From Phyllostachys edulis (lineage: Eukaryota; Streptophyta; Magnoliopsida; Poales; Poaceae), in the NCBI GenBank assembly GCA_036346405.1, contig CM070566.1, positions 50,719,268-50,783,267 on the forward strand: a stretch of 64,000 bases of DNA, read 5' to 3'. The notes under the pieces are model-generated. The model was not told where the DNA came from, searched no databases, and worked only from the letters and a program-made list of their open reading frames with translations. Numbering within the stretch: the stretch's first letter is position 1; each line of letters begins with the position of its first letter. The translations under genes were made by a program, and so were the position numbers. This document shows, one piece after another, positions 32,904 to 43,728 of the stretch.

Positions 32904-33890
32904 GATGGCCGGACGCACTCGTAGCGGCCAAGGCGATCACTGGTCGGACGAGGAGCTTCCTCCTCCTCCCACCATGGCCGAGGTTCTTCTTCAGATCGGC
33001 GCAACCGCGGATGACCGGAGAGTTCTATCGACGCCATCGCGCAACACTACTGCACTTTCCGGAGCTTGAGATCCGGGCGAGGAATGCCCATCACCGCGTG
33101 GAGGACTCGCGGAGTTTCTTCGTACTCAGCCCCTACCTTTTCCCGGCCCGAGGACCCGCTGCGCTGAGCGATTGGCTTGTCTCGTTGAGCGAAGCTCAAG
33201 ATAGCGCAGCGCTGTGAGCACGAGAAGGCGCTGTTTGCATCGCACCGGCTTGAGGGTGCAGCTTTGTCATGGTGGGAGAACTTTCTCGCCATGCAGCCCG
33301 TGGATCACACCGCCTCTTGGGAGGAGTTCCGTCTTGCCTTCCGTCGGGCTCACATCCTGCCGGCTTGATGGAGATCAAGAAGGTGAGTTTCTTGCGCTCA
33401 AGCAAGGGCGAGCTCACCATGGAGTATGTCTACGAGTTCAACCATCTAGCTCGTTATGCTCCCGAGGATGTGGCCACCGACATGGCTAAGGCACCAAGTT
33501 CAGGTGTGGCTTGTCCGAGGAGCTGAAGGACAAGCTATCCATTGTCGACTTCCCTGATTTTTAGACCTTGGTCGACAAGGCCATTGTCGCGGAGCATTCA
33601 GCCAGGGAGCTTATGGATTCCTGCAAGCGGAAGTGGGAGGCCCATAAGTCATCCAGGGCCGGTTCCTCCCGTCCCCGCTTCGGGCAGTCTCAGGGGTACC
33701 ACTCTCACTCTTGGCGCCCGAGGTCACCGCCCTGTTCCTCGTCCATCGCAGTCGTGTCCTCCACGCACTGCGAAGTCGTGAGCGCCCCGCAACCCGTCGG
33801 CGGGTCACATGCTTCTCATGCAACCGAAGGGCATTATGCGAACCAATGCCCAAAGAAGACAGAGCGACCCCTCGTCCTAATGGAGGACGC
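32904..33890 (+). pseudogene. Gypsy gag with multiple frameshifts
   Basis: The ATG at 32904 begins MAGRTRSGQGDHW, typical of grass chromovirus Gag, the particle-forming nucleocapsid protein. Family blocks appear in changing frames: LEIRARNAHHRVED, HRLEGAALSWWENF, MEIKKVSFLRSSKGELTMEYVYEF, LARYAPEDVATDMAK, LSEELKDKLSIVDFP and VDKAIVAEHSARELMDS. A disrupted zinc knuckle follows, CFSC in one frame and GHYANQCPKK in the next (about 33811-33857). At least six one-base indels are needed to read it through. The gene is non-functional as written, although sequence error is possible. Confidence 0.85.
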
Positions 33891-33989
33891 GGTCGAGGTG
33901 GTGCATCTCAGACGAAGATCGTCCCACTACCTGGCGTGGGTAGTGGTCGCGTCAACGCCATCACCGCAGAGGAGGCTCAGAGGCACCCG

Positions 33990-34310
33990 ACGCCGTGCTA
34001 GGTACACTTTCGTTAACTCTCACCACCGCTCTCGTCTTGTTTGATTCAGAGCATCTCATTCCTTTGTTTCGAGTCTTTTGTCGCTGTTGGAGAGCTTCTT
34101 TTCTCTCCATTGTCGGTCCCGCTTACTCATTCGCTCTCTGGTTCGGAGTTGAGAGCCGAGATTGAGTGTAGGGATGTCCCTATCGAGATCGAAGGCGAGG
34201 GTTCTTAGCGAACCTTATCCTTCTCCATTCAATGAGTCTAGATGTGATTCTTGGTATGGATTGGTTGTCTCAAAGACATGGGACAAATCGATTGCGCCAG
34301 AAGCTCATCT
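33990..34310 (+). pseudogene. Gypsy aspartic protease remnant
   Basis: Retroviral-type aspartic protease that would process the polyprotein. The active-site region at about 34043-34070 reads GATTCAGAGCATCTCATTCC, one G short of the frame that would give the family's DSGASHSF. Further family words (LSVPLTHSLSGSEL, about 34112-34150, and SLDVILGMDWLS, about 34230-34270) occur in other frames. Confidence 0.65.
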
Positions 34311-34419
34311 CTCTGTCTAGTTCTTCCGTGAAGCAGGTTTGCTTCTCATGCAGTCGCTAGATCCTCATCTCTTCGCTTGAAGCGAAGCCCGCCTAGATAT
34401 TAGCGAAGTCCCAACAGTT

Positions 34420-35755
34420 TGTGACTTTGTTGATGTCTTTCCCGCGATCTTCGAGGATGCCACCCGCTCGAGACCTCGAGTTTGTCATCGAGTTGGCTCC
34501 GTGCATCGCCCCTATCTCAACGAGGCCTTATCGGATGCCACCGAACGAGTTGGTAGAATTGAAGAAGCGATTAAGTGAGCTGCAAGAGAAGGGTTTCATC
34601 CGCCCTAGCTCATCTCCTTGGGGTTGTCCAAAGAATCTTCGTAAAGAAGAAGGATTTGTATTTTACGCATGTAAGCGTTGATTACCGCCCACTTAATGAA
34701 GTGACGAGAAGAACAAGTATCCATTGCCCCGCATTGACGATCTCTTCGATCAATTAACTGGAGCTCGAGTTTTCTCCAAGATTGATCTGAGGATGGGATA
34801 TCATCAGGTTCGGATTCGGCCTGAGGATATTCCAAAGACGGCATTCTCTACTCGCTACGGCTTGTACGAGTACAATCGTCATGTCATTCGCTTAACCAAT
34901 GCTCTGCCTTTGTTCATGAATCTCATGAATTCGGTATTCATGGAGTATTTGGATAAGTTTGTCGTGGTCTTCATCGATGATATTCTTATCTATTCCAAGA
35001 ACGATGAGGAACATGATCAAGATCTCGAGGCTTGTGTTAGGCAAGCTACGTGAGCACCAACAGACGCCAAGTTCACAAAGTGTGCATTCTGTTGAAGGAA
35101 GTGGCTTTCTTAGGCCATATTCTTTCAGCAGGAGGCGTAGCCGTTGATCCTAGCAAGGTCACCGATGTTCTTTCATGGAGTCAGCCTGTTTCGGTCACCG
35201 ATGTGCGGAGTTTTCTTGGTTTAGCGGGATATTATCGCCGCTTTATCGAGAACTTCTCCAAGATCGCGAAGCCGATGACGGAGTTGCTCAAGAAGGACAA
35301 GAAGTTCTTGTGGTCCGATGCTTGTGAGGAAAGTTTTCAAGTACTCAAGAAGCGTTTGACCACCGCTCCCGTTCTTGTTCTTCCCGACGTCCATCGCAGC
35401 TTCGATATCTATTGCGATGCTTCTCGTCGAGGCCTCGGTTGTGTCCTTATGCAAGAAGGCAAGGTAGTGGCCTATGCATCAAGGCAATTGAGACCTCATG
35501 AACTCAACTACCCTACTCATGATTTGGAGTTGGTGCTGTGATTCATGCACTTAAGATTTGGCGACATTACCTAATCGGAATCGCTGTGAAGTGTATTCGG
35601 ATCACAAGAGCCTTAAGTACTTGTTCACCCAACCCGACCAACCTCGTGCAAAGGAGATGGTTGGAATTGATCAAGGACTATGATATGGGTATTCACTACC
35701 ATTCGGGCAAGGCTAATGTCGCTGCCGATGCGCTTAGTCGCAGCGCATTGTAATG
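34420..35755 (+). pseudogene. Gypsy reverse transcriptase and RNase H
   Basis: The N-terminal RT block ARDLEFVIELAPCIAPIST and LVELKKRLSELQEKGFIRP lies at 34455-34620. It continues in other frames with VDYRPLNEVT, PRIDDLFDQLTGARVFSK and MGYHQVRIRPEDIPKTAF. The catalytic motif VVVFIDDILIYS is at about 34965-35000, so the two Asp are present. SFLGLAGYYRRFIENFSKIA leads into RNase H with FDIYCDASRRGLGCVL (about 35400-35445), VAYASRQLRPHELNYPTHD and HYHSGKANVAADALSRS (about 35695-35745). The longest uninterrupted frame is 35050-35541. Four or more frameshifts split the rest. Order and motifs are those of plant chromoviruses. Confidence 0.9.
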
Positions 35756-35989
35756 CCTTAGTGCTCAAGGAGCATTCACCCTCTCTTCTCGAAGCATTCC
35801 AGCCTCAACTTGGAGATAGTTGAGCATGGATCTCTCACGCCATGGTTGTGCAACCAACCTTGGTGGATCGGATCAAGTCCGCTCGGCAATGGATTTGGGA
35901 GTGAGCCACATTAAGGCAAATGTCAAGGCCGAACGACCAAGTGCTTTTCTCGAGGATGAGCATGGTGTTGTGAGGTTCGGCAACGCCTT

Positions 35990-36770
35990 GTGGTTGCAAA
36001 GGACATGGAGTTGCGGATTTGATTCTCCGCTGGCCCATGATTCGCCATTATCCATTCATCCCGGCCACAAAGATGTATCAAGATCTCCGCCAGAGATTTT
36101 GGTGGACCCGAATGAAGAGGGAGATCGCGGTTCGTTGTTAGAGTGCGACGTGTGTCGTCGTGTCAAGGCCGAGCATCGGCGTCTGCGGATCGCTTCACCT
36201 TTGCCGCCTCGAGTGGAAGTGGGATTCGATCGGGATGGATTTCATCACCGGGTCTACCCACGCCCCGAAGGAAATGATGCCATTTGGGTTGTCATTGATC
36301 GATTGACTAAGGTGGCTCATTTTCTTCCAATCAAGACCAAGATTCGTCTGATCGCCTAGCCGAGCTCTATGTCTCTAGGATTGTGAGCTTACATGGCGCA
36401 TCAAGACGATCGCTTCGATCGTGGCTCCATCTTCACTTCCCATTTCGCATAGCCTCGCAAAGGCTATGGGAACCCGTTTTACCTTTAGCACGGCATTCCA
36501 CCCTCAAACCGATGGTCGGGCGAGAGGGTCAACCAGTTTTGGAGGATATGCTTCGTGCTTGTGTCCTTTCCTATGGGAAGCATTGGGAGAAATGCTTACC
36601 ATTCGCCGAAGTTTTCTTATAACAACGACTTTCGAGCCAATCTCGGCATGGCACCTTTTGAGGCCTTATACGGAGAAAGTGTAGAACCCGTTGAACTGGT
36701 CGAGACCAAGAAGAGACCTCTCTTTGGCCGGACTCAATTAATGAGGCCGAGCGCCAAGTCCAAATTTTAT
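35990..36770 (+). pseudogene. Gypsy integrase
   Basis: The zinc-binding segment (SIHPGHKDVSR ... LECDVCRRVKAEHRR, about 36050-36178) precedes the catalytic core. The core has DFITG-like sequence, AIWVVIDRLTKVAHFLPIK (about 36280-36340), a displaced HG..RIAS region, and FSTAFHPQTDGR near 36480. The segments around the second and third acidic residues are broken by deletions and frameshifts, so the enzyme is inactive as written. Confidence 0.8.
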
Positions 36771-36774
36771 TCGT

Positions 36775-37262
36775 GGCGCTTGCGCACAGCTCAATCCAAG
36801 CAAAAGAGCTATGCGGATCGCCACGACGTGAGTTACGTTTTGAGCCTAATGACTTTGTTTATCTCAAAGTCTCTCCTTTGAAGGGCCATCAACGTTTCGG
36901 CGTCAAGGGCAAGTTGGCTCCTCGATATGTCGGTCCCTACCGCATTATCGAGAAGAAAGGAGTTGTTGCCTATAAGTTGGAGTTGCCAGCTGCACTTGAG
37001 GGGGTACATGATGTTTTCCATGTGTCCCAGCTTAAGAAGTGCCTCCGTGTTCCAACTGAGGAAGCTCCGTTGGAAACCCTCGATGTCGAGGAAGATTTGA
37101 CCTATCGCGAGCACCTGCTCGCAGACTCGATGAGTCCGAACGAAGGACAAGGAATAAGACCATCAAGTTCCTTAAAGTTCAGTGGTCGAACCATTACGAG
37201 GATGAGGCTACTTGGGAAAGAGAAGATCGCCTGCAAGGTCGGACTATCCATCTTTCTTTACC
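36775..37262 (+). pseudogene. Integrase C-terminus and chromodomain
   Basis: The C-terminal DNA-binding block (FVYLKVSPLKGHQRFGVKGK, LAPRYVGPYRIIEKKGVVAY) leads to HDVFHVSQLKKCLRVPTEEA and DLTYRE. A chromodomain, readable as TIKFLKVQWSNHY then EDEATWEREDRLQ when frames are followed, ends before the polypurine tract. Chromodomains direct integration to heterochromatin, consistent with the nested setting. Confidence 0.85.
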
Positions 37263-37291
37263 GAGTGAGCCAAATCTCGGGACGAGATTTT

Positions 37292-37309
37292 TGTAAGGGG
37301 GAGAGATTT
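37292..37309 (+). other. Polypurine tract of the giant element
   Basis: TGTAAGGGGGAGAGATTT immediately precedes the 3' LTR start TGTAACAGCCC. Confidence 0.85.
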
Positions 37310-37878
37310 TGTAACAGCCCAAATGTATAATTAGGGTTATTCAAGTATAATTATATGTGTAGAAATTAAAACTTTTTCTCACATCTTGAAAAACCCTAAA
37401 ATCTCATGTGATTCTTGTCCAAGAGTTGTGTAATCTAAAAACACAAAGCTCTTGTTGACCAAAAGTTAAATTCATTTTCCAATTATCTTAAATCTTGTGC
37501 CAAACATTTAAAAAAACATGTTCCTTGGTCCTAAAATTAATGTGGGACCCCCCTGAAAAATATCATGAGTTATAACACTTGTTGATAATTTTTTGGAGGC
37601 AAAACAATCCTTTAAACAACCTTAATAAATTTCCTGAGAAAAATGCATTGCATAATAACCTCTGGAAATTTTATGTCAGGTTAAGCTTATTGTCAGCAAG
37701 CTCCTGTAAAAATTTCATGAATTTTGGAGTTGAAATGCTATCCCAAACAATTTTGCAAAGTCTCAGCTGTTAGAAACTAAATTTAAAAGCCTACACTATT
37801 CCTTGGGCTAGCCTTATGCAAAGCTGGTCCAGCCCAACCGTGTCTGCACCCCAGCAGACCTCCCTCTCCACCTTGATC

Positions 37879-38653
37879 AGGTCGCAGCCGTTGGATTCAC
37901 ATCCAACAGCCACGACCTCCTCCGCGGCTAACACCGCAAAGACCTTCCCACCTCATGAGGTCATAGCCGCTGGATCAAAGATCCACGGTCACGACCTCCC
38001 CTGTGTGTGAAACCTCAAAGACCTCCTCGAGTGTTAAACCATCGCAATGAGGTCATCCCATTTGTTGAGGTCGAGGCCGTTGGATCCAATCCAACAGCCC
38101 ACGACCTCCTCCTCAACATACTCAACAGTCCTCCCACTTCACGTGAGGTCATAGCCCTTGGATCCAAGATCCATGGTCCCGACCTCCCTCACCGTTAAAC
38201 TAAACAAACCTCCCACCTAACCAAGGTCGTGGCCGTTGGATCAAATCCAACACTCACGACCTCCCCTGCTATCAAGCGCCACAACCTCCCCATCTTTTGT
38301 TGTGCACCGTTAGATTAAAATCTACGGTCCACGACCTCCTTTGTCTCATGCGCGCCAGAGACCTCCCGGCCAAGACGTGAGGTCGTAGTCCTTAGATCTA
38401 AATCTAAAGGCCATGACCTCCCTTGTGCGTTATGCAAGCTCAGACCTCCCCTCTTTGATCGAACCCTTAGATCTAAATCTAAAGGTCCCGACCTCCCTTG
38501 CTGCTGCGCATCGTGTCGACCTCCCCATCAGTCGGTGCCCTTGGATTTACATCCAAAGGCTATGACCTCCCCTCATGTCTTTTTCGATCGCGTGCGTTAA
38601 GTCCTCACCGGAGGTCCGCACTGCTGGATGGAGATCCAACGCTTTGGACCTCT
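37879..38653. repeat. Palindromic module array (3' LTR)
   Basis: Counterpart of the 27461-28239 array with the same ten modules and about the same spacing. Many palindrome arms differ from the 5' copy by single inserted or missing bases, while the overall symmetry is kept. Confidence 0.88.
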
Positions 38654-40891
38654 GTCCCTTTTCCTCACGCTGCGATTAATGAAATCGGAGGGCCACGACC
38701 TCCCATCCTTGATCGTGTGGTGGGACCTCCACCCACCACTTAGAACATAACGGTTCAAAAATAGGATCCGATGGTTAGGACCTCTTCCGTGTCTTATCCA
38801 ACGGTCACCAGACCTCCTGTTCTTCTCCTTCCTTGGCGCGCATGCGAGCTCGAGCAAAGGCATTAATGCGTGTCGACCATGGGGTACATTATAATGACTC
38901 TTTCTTGACCCGCATTTAATGCAGTCGCTTTCCGCCTCATGGGTCACTCGGACACGCCACCATGTCCACTTTACGCCCCGTCCAATCGCTCGACCATGCC
39001 ATGGGCCAAGCTCACCATGAGCTTAGCCGGTGGCCTAAAACCTCTTGCCCTAAGTATAAGAACACCCCCACCGTGCCTTTATCTTCCTTTACAAGCCTTT
39101 GTTCCTTGCTCGCTCTCCGTGCTTGTGAACTCTAAACCACCAAACCATCCTTGGCCGCCATGGTTGGAGTTTGAAGCTCCTTGGTGGGCAAGGGTCGCCG
39201 AGATTTCTTCTTCCTCTCCTTGCTTCCATTTGTGCCTTCCTCTGGGACCAAGACCTCACTCGCTTTGGTTTGGACATTTACAGAGGTGGACAAAGTGGAA
39301 TCTGGAGCTGAGCTTTGGCCGTGGAGCACCTTTCTTCCCCAACTCCGGTCATCACCTCCACGACCTCCCGGCAGACCTTAGGACCTCCGTAAACCTCCTG
39401 TTAGTCCTTTAGATGCTGGCACCCGCGTGAATGCATGTTGCGGAGCTTACGTTTTGGCACACGCTTGAATGTCGCGCGGAGCTCCATTTTGCATTTTCGT
39501 ATTTTAGCTGTGCGGGTCATCTCTGTCCTCTCCGGCTCGCCGGCGATTAAGGCCGTCGTCGCCGTCGAGAATGAGCCCATGGTGTGCGCAACACTATTGC
39601 GCACACGGGGATGTCTTTGGTTGTCACCGGCGAGGTCTACATCGCCGGCGAGAACCAAATCTTTGAGCTCGGGATTTTTGCCGGACGCAACGGCAGCCCC
39701 GTTGTCGTTTTTAGGACAAAAATCCTCGGCTTTGATTGCGCTAATCATTTGCTCCCATCATTGTAATCAATGGCGTGTCTTAACTGCATTTAATCCTCCC
39801 GTGTTGTGCATTTAAGACCTCCAGCGCGCGGACCTCCTCGTTGTCCCGTACGCATTTATTCATGTCCAAGCGTCGGCGCGAAGTTAAAGCGCTGAGTGCA
39901 GGGCGCCCGACCTCCTCCGTGGAGATCTGGGCGTCCAAGACCTCCCTTGCGCATCAGAGCCGCCTGCACCTCCCCGGAGGTCTCAGCGGCGTTGAGGGCC
40001 TCATTGGGACCTCCTCGAGGACATCCCAACCGTTGAGGACCTCCCTCGATTAGATCTGGTCCGTTCCGGACCTCCTTTCTATGTTGTGGTCCGTTGGATT
40101 TCCCATCTACGGCCACGACCTCCCCTCACCTGGCGCATGTGCGTTGCTAGGAGGTCCAGGACCTCTGGACCTCCTGAGCGCGTGTGCGTTGTTCACCTGG
40201 GAGGTCTGAGCCGTTAGATCTATGATCTGTGGCTCACGACCTCCCAGATCCTTGTGAGTCTTAGAAAGGTTCGGTGAGGTCTTAATTATAAACTGAAAAA
40301 GGTAAACTTTAGAATTTCATATCTCTTTCATTTTAATTCCAAATGAGGTCATTCAAATTGTGTTAGCTCTATCTTGAACTTGTAAAATACATAACTAATG
40401 CTCTATAGATTATTTTTGAGTGAATCCAACTTTTTTGGGTTCCTCTAATAATGAACTCACTGTGAAAATTAGTTTTGAGCATATTGCTGTTATAGAAATG
40501 AGGACTTGTGCATTATAATTTTGTTCAAGTTCTTGTTTTTGAAAAATTATAGAAAGAGCATAATAGCTCCAAATGAGATGAGCTTAATTGTGTTATTCAT
40601 CTCATGAGGTGCTGGTTTTACAGTAAAAATTTCAGCCTCACCACTTTTCTAGAAAATGTTGCCTCATAATTAAATTAGTGAATAGTGCAGTTTGGTATTT
40701 TTAGGGCTGAGCAGAATTGTTTTGCTCATATCTTTTGCATTGAGAATCCAAATCCATTGGTTCTTGTTGCTAAATTCCCTAAAAATTACCCTCTTGCTTC
40801 TGTAGAAATTTCAAAGTATTTGGAGTTCGTTTGCTGTGCTGTCTTTGTTGTTTTTCGTCGTTTTATCGGTGCTTTATCGCTTTTCCGTTAG

Positions 40892-42205
40892 GTTTCGACA
40901 TTTGTGGTGATCCCGAGAGTGACCCCCTGCCACAATTTGAGCAACAGCAACAAGGCAAGCAGTTTGACCATTCCCACCATGTCCCATTACTTTAAAGCTT
41001 AACATATTGTTTTACTTCTATGTATGCATGCTACTTTGTGTTAAATATCGCTAGCATTCCTATAGTTGCATAATCTGTAGGAATTGTTATCCTCTACTAC
41101 CAATGAGCCTAGGTTATTCGCTGTGGTTGGAGCTCGTTGGATGAGCTCTTATCACTTAGTAGTTGCGTTTAATACTGCTTAGACATGCTTAGTTATCGGT
41201 AGTAATGGGCGATCATCGACTTAGTCGATGGTCTTGATCACTCAAAAATGATTATTACTCCTATATGTCCAGCACTTGTGCCTTGATTAATTTGTAAAAT
41301 CAAAAACTGAAAATAAAGGATTGTTTTAGACTTGGGCATATTGGATGGATGGTGCGGTTTTTGGAATGTGGTAGTATGCCTGAGTCATCAAGGACCGAGT
41401 TCTTGCGCCATTGATCCAAGCAATTTTGCGTGCTAACCACACGAGGGGCATATGGAACCCCTCTTGACTAAGTACTTTGGGCGGTGCTAATTGGGGTCAC
41501 TCGGTTGGTGTGTTTTTAAAGATAAAATGTGTGTGTATGGTGTGGGAATGGAGCAGTGGCGGACCGGTCAGGCCGTCTATTGTGTCCTTATCCCCGTGGG
41601 TTGTGCGGGTCAGAATTAGCACTGTCCATTGGAAATGTCTCGTAGGACTTAGCCGTGCCGGCATACCAAAGGTAGTGTGCCTAAAGGAAAGGCGGTCTGG
41701 CGTGTGGGTACATTGGTACACCCCTGCAGGGATAAAACTATTCAATAGCCTCGCCCTAGGTTATGGACACGCTTGGTTATTTCCGTGAGAATTAGACTAC
41801 AACATTTAATTAAAACTTGACTTGGTTGGTATGAACGGGAGTTCATGCTATTGTTGTGGTGACTAATGGGTTAGTCACTTCGTGTTGTTCTTGTTGTTGT
41901 TATTATGTTATTATCTCGTTGTTACTTCAACAATTAAAAATGTTTTGTCAAATTGCCTTCAATCTACTATGTTATTGCAAATGAAACTTGCTTTATGCTA
42001 AAATGAGTCCAAAGCCTCATCCACTTAAATAAAGCTTGCATGTAGCTATGTATAGTTCTCATTATCTTACACGTAAGTCTTATGGAGTACTTTATGTACT
42101 CATCCGCCTGGGTTGTGGCATTTTGTTGCTTTTGATGCAGGGGAAGAAGGTGAGCTCCAAGAGCCTCACTTTTGCGGTATGTGTTGCAGTTTCTTCGACG
42201 ACTAG
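40892..42205 (+). other. LTR-embedded two-exon acidic micro-ORF (3' LTR of giant element)
   Basis: Exon 40892-40954 (63 nt) after CCGTTAG ends CAAG/GCAAGC. Terminal exon 42141-42205 (65 nt) after TTGATGCAG ends in TAG. The joined frame is open: FDICGDPESDPLPQFEQQQQ, a junction G, then EEGELQEPHFCGMCCSFFDD and stop. Eleven of these residues are Asp or Glu. This is the best-preserved copy. The intron is 1.19 kb. A start codon and upstream exon were not identified; the upstream exon must leave one base to complete the first codon. Confidence 0.5.
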
Positions 42206-42548
42206 CTTGGCGGTCCGGTCGGTTGCCTTGTGGGCTAAAGGCACACTGATTGGCTTTGTGTTATAGCCATCTTTATGGCACTTTTGCTTCCGCTGTTATC
42301 TTTTTGTAATTATTGCTATTTGGCCTAAGGGCCTCTCTTTTGTAATATCTATTCCATATTAATATTAACTTCTGGTTTGTTGCTTATGTACTATGTGTTG
42401 TATGGAATTGATACATTCTTTTGTTGTGAGGTATGGATACTGCATTCTGGGAAGTATACATCCCTCGAGACCGGGTTTATTTGGTTGATAATACTAGGGT
42501 CAATTGGATGACTAAGTATTATGAGCTTAATAAAACCGGGGTCTCACA

Positions 42549-42553
42549 CTCCC
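42549..42553. repeat. Target-site duplication CTCCC (right)
   Basis: Exact partner of 26887-26891. Confidence 0.9.
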
Positions 42554-42656
42554 TCCCCTGCCCACTCGCATCCCCTCCTCCCCCCACCGCAAGAGAGAAC
42601 ACACAGCCCCACTCGCCCTCTCTCTCAGCCCCGTGTCTTGGCTCTTCTTGTCCGCG

Positions 42657-42985
42657 ATGGCGGCATCAATGGCATCGCTGTGGGGACGGTTGATCCAGGA
42701 GGAGGTGCTGGAGAGCGTGGCGGCCTACCACCACTAGCAACGGATAGCGCAGGTTCTGCAAGAGCCTCTCCTATACCGGCGAGGTCTCCTCGGCCAGCCA
42801 CGCCCGCGGGGAGGGCGCGTCCTCGTTGGCCTCAGCCACCTTGCTCTCTGGGTCCAAGGAGGACGAGCCCTTCTGGGAGGAGGAGGAGCACCATCGAGCT
42901 CATCTAGCTTGGCGCCAACCACACCAAGAACGTCCTCATCCTCATGAGTGACACCAGCGGCGGCCACCGCGCCTCCTCGGAAGGC
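42657..42985 (+). pseudogene. Monogalactosyldiacylglycerol synthase-like 5' fragment
   Basis: The ATG at 42657 opens MAASMASLWGRLIQEEVLES and is closed by a TAG after AAYHH. In other frames follow LSYTGEVSSASHARGEG and SLASATLLSGSKEDEPFW. Then, after a stop, comes LGANHTKNVLILMSDTSGGH. The last block closely matches the start of the MGDG synthase catalytic region (family LILMSDTGGGHRAS), an enzyme that moves galactose from UDP-galactose to diacylglycerol in plastid envelopes. Similarity stops after RASSEG. Frameshifts and stops make it a dead fragment. Before the giant insertion it lay a few hundred bases from the kinase fragment, head to head. Confidence 0.75.
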
Positions 42986-43728
42986 TTTTTTTGGACAGGT
43001 TCCATTGTGTTCTCATGGCTCGCGTTGGTGTTTGTTACAGGTATAATGTTTTTTTGTTGCAATGGGTGATTTTAGATGTTGCAACAATTTCTTGAAATGG
43101 ATTTTTTTATCAAGAATTTCTCGATGTTGCAACTATATATTGTTGTCGATTGTTGCACACACGAAATCAAAATATTTCATAAATTAGGTTTAAATGTTGC
43201 AAATTTCTTGATGTTGCAATAATTATTTTCGGATGTTGCCACTATTATTTTCAAATGTTTCATAAATTGGGTTTAAATGTTGCAATTTTCTTGATGTCCT
43301 TAAAAAAATAACCACGCAACTTTAGACTATTTCTCATGTGCAATCTGAAGCAAATTCAATAGTTAGTGCTGCTTTGTGCAAGGAAAGAAAAGAAGGGGGT
43401 GTAGCGCGTGTAGAGCATGCACGCGTGATCTAGAAAGGCGCGCGAGCAGTTGGCCAGCGTGTGGCCGAATTTTTTAAATAATATTAATTTAAAATATAAT
43501 TAAAAAATAAATAGTCGAAATAAAAAAAATAGAAAACTAGGCGCATGTCGCCAATTGAAATGACGACATGCTCATGCCGTCATTCCAATTGACGATAGGG
43601 GCCTAGCCATTGGCGACAGGGGGCTCAATAGTATCCAAAGCCCCGTGTCGCCACCCTGTCTCCTTAATTTTTTTTATTTTTTTTTAAATTTTGAAAACAG
43701 TCATTTTTTAATTCGTCCCCACTCCTTT
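42986..43728. other. Non-coding tract with GATGTTGCAA words and two hairpins
   Basis: Between about 43076 and 43300 the word GATGTTGCAA or close variants recurs at least five times. A CGCGTG/CACGCG stem followed by CTAG lies at 43405-43433. Two consecutive hairpins occupy 43537-43606 and about 43609-43660. No gene is seen. Confidence 0.6.
43537..43606. repeat. Near-perfect 70-bp palindrome
   Basis: CTAGGCGCATGTCGCCAATT pairs with the complementary right half ending AATTGACGATAGGGGCCTAG. It is followed at once by a second hairpin with TGGCGACAGGGGGCT/AAGCCCCGTGTCGCCA arms. Together they look like the end of a DNA transposon or a MITE. Confidence 0.7.

Larger units (their letters stand above)
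26892..42548 (+). mobile_element. Complete giant Ty3/gypsy chromovirus with 5.25-kb LTRs
   Basis: The 5' LTR (26892-32145, 5254 bp) and 3' LTR (37310-42548, 5239 bp) both run from TGTAACAGCCCAAATG to GGGGTCTCACA. The element is 15657 bp, flanked by CTCCC. The order is LTR, tRNA-Met primer site, gag, protease, reverse transcriptase, RNase H, integrase, chromodomain, polypurine tract, LTR, which is the Ty3/gypsy order and fits the plant Tekay/Del chromovirus type. LTRs make up two thirds of the length. The internal coding region has many one-base frameshifts. AT-rich parts of the two LTRs are nearly identical, implying a recent insertion. Confidence 0.96.
37310..42548 (+). repeat. 3' LTR of the giant gypsy element
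   Basis: Colinear with the 5' LTR over its whole length and 15 bp shorter. Differences cluster in the GACCTCC-rich segment (about 37860-40250) and around CTG/CAG words near 41370-41720 and 42110-42300. Long AT-rich tracts such as 40262-40860 are almost identical to the 5' copy. Confidence 0.95.
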
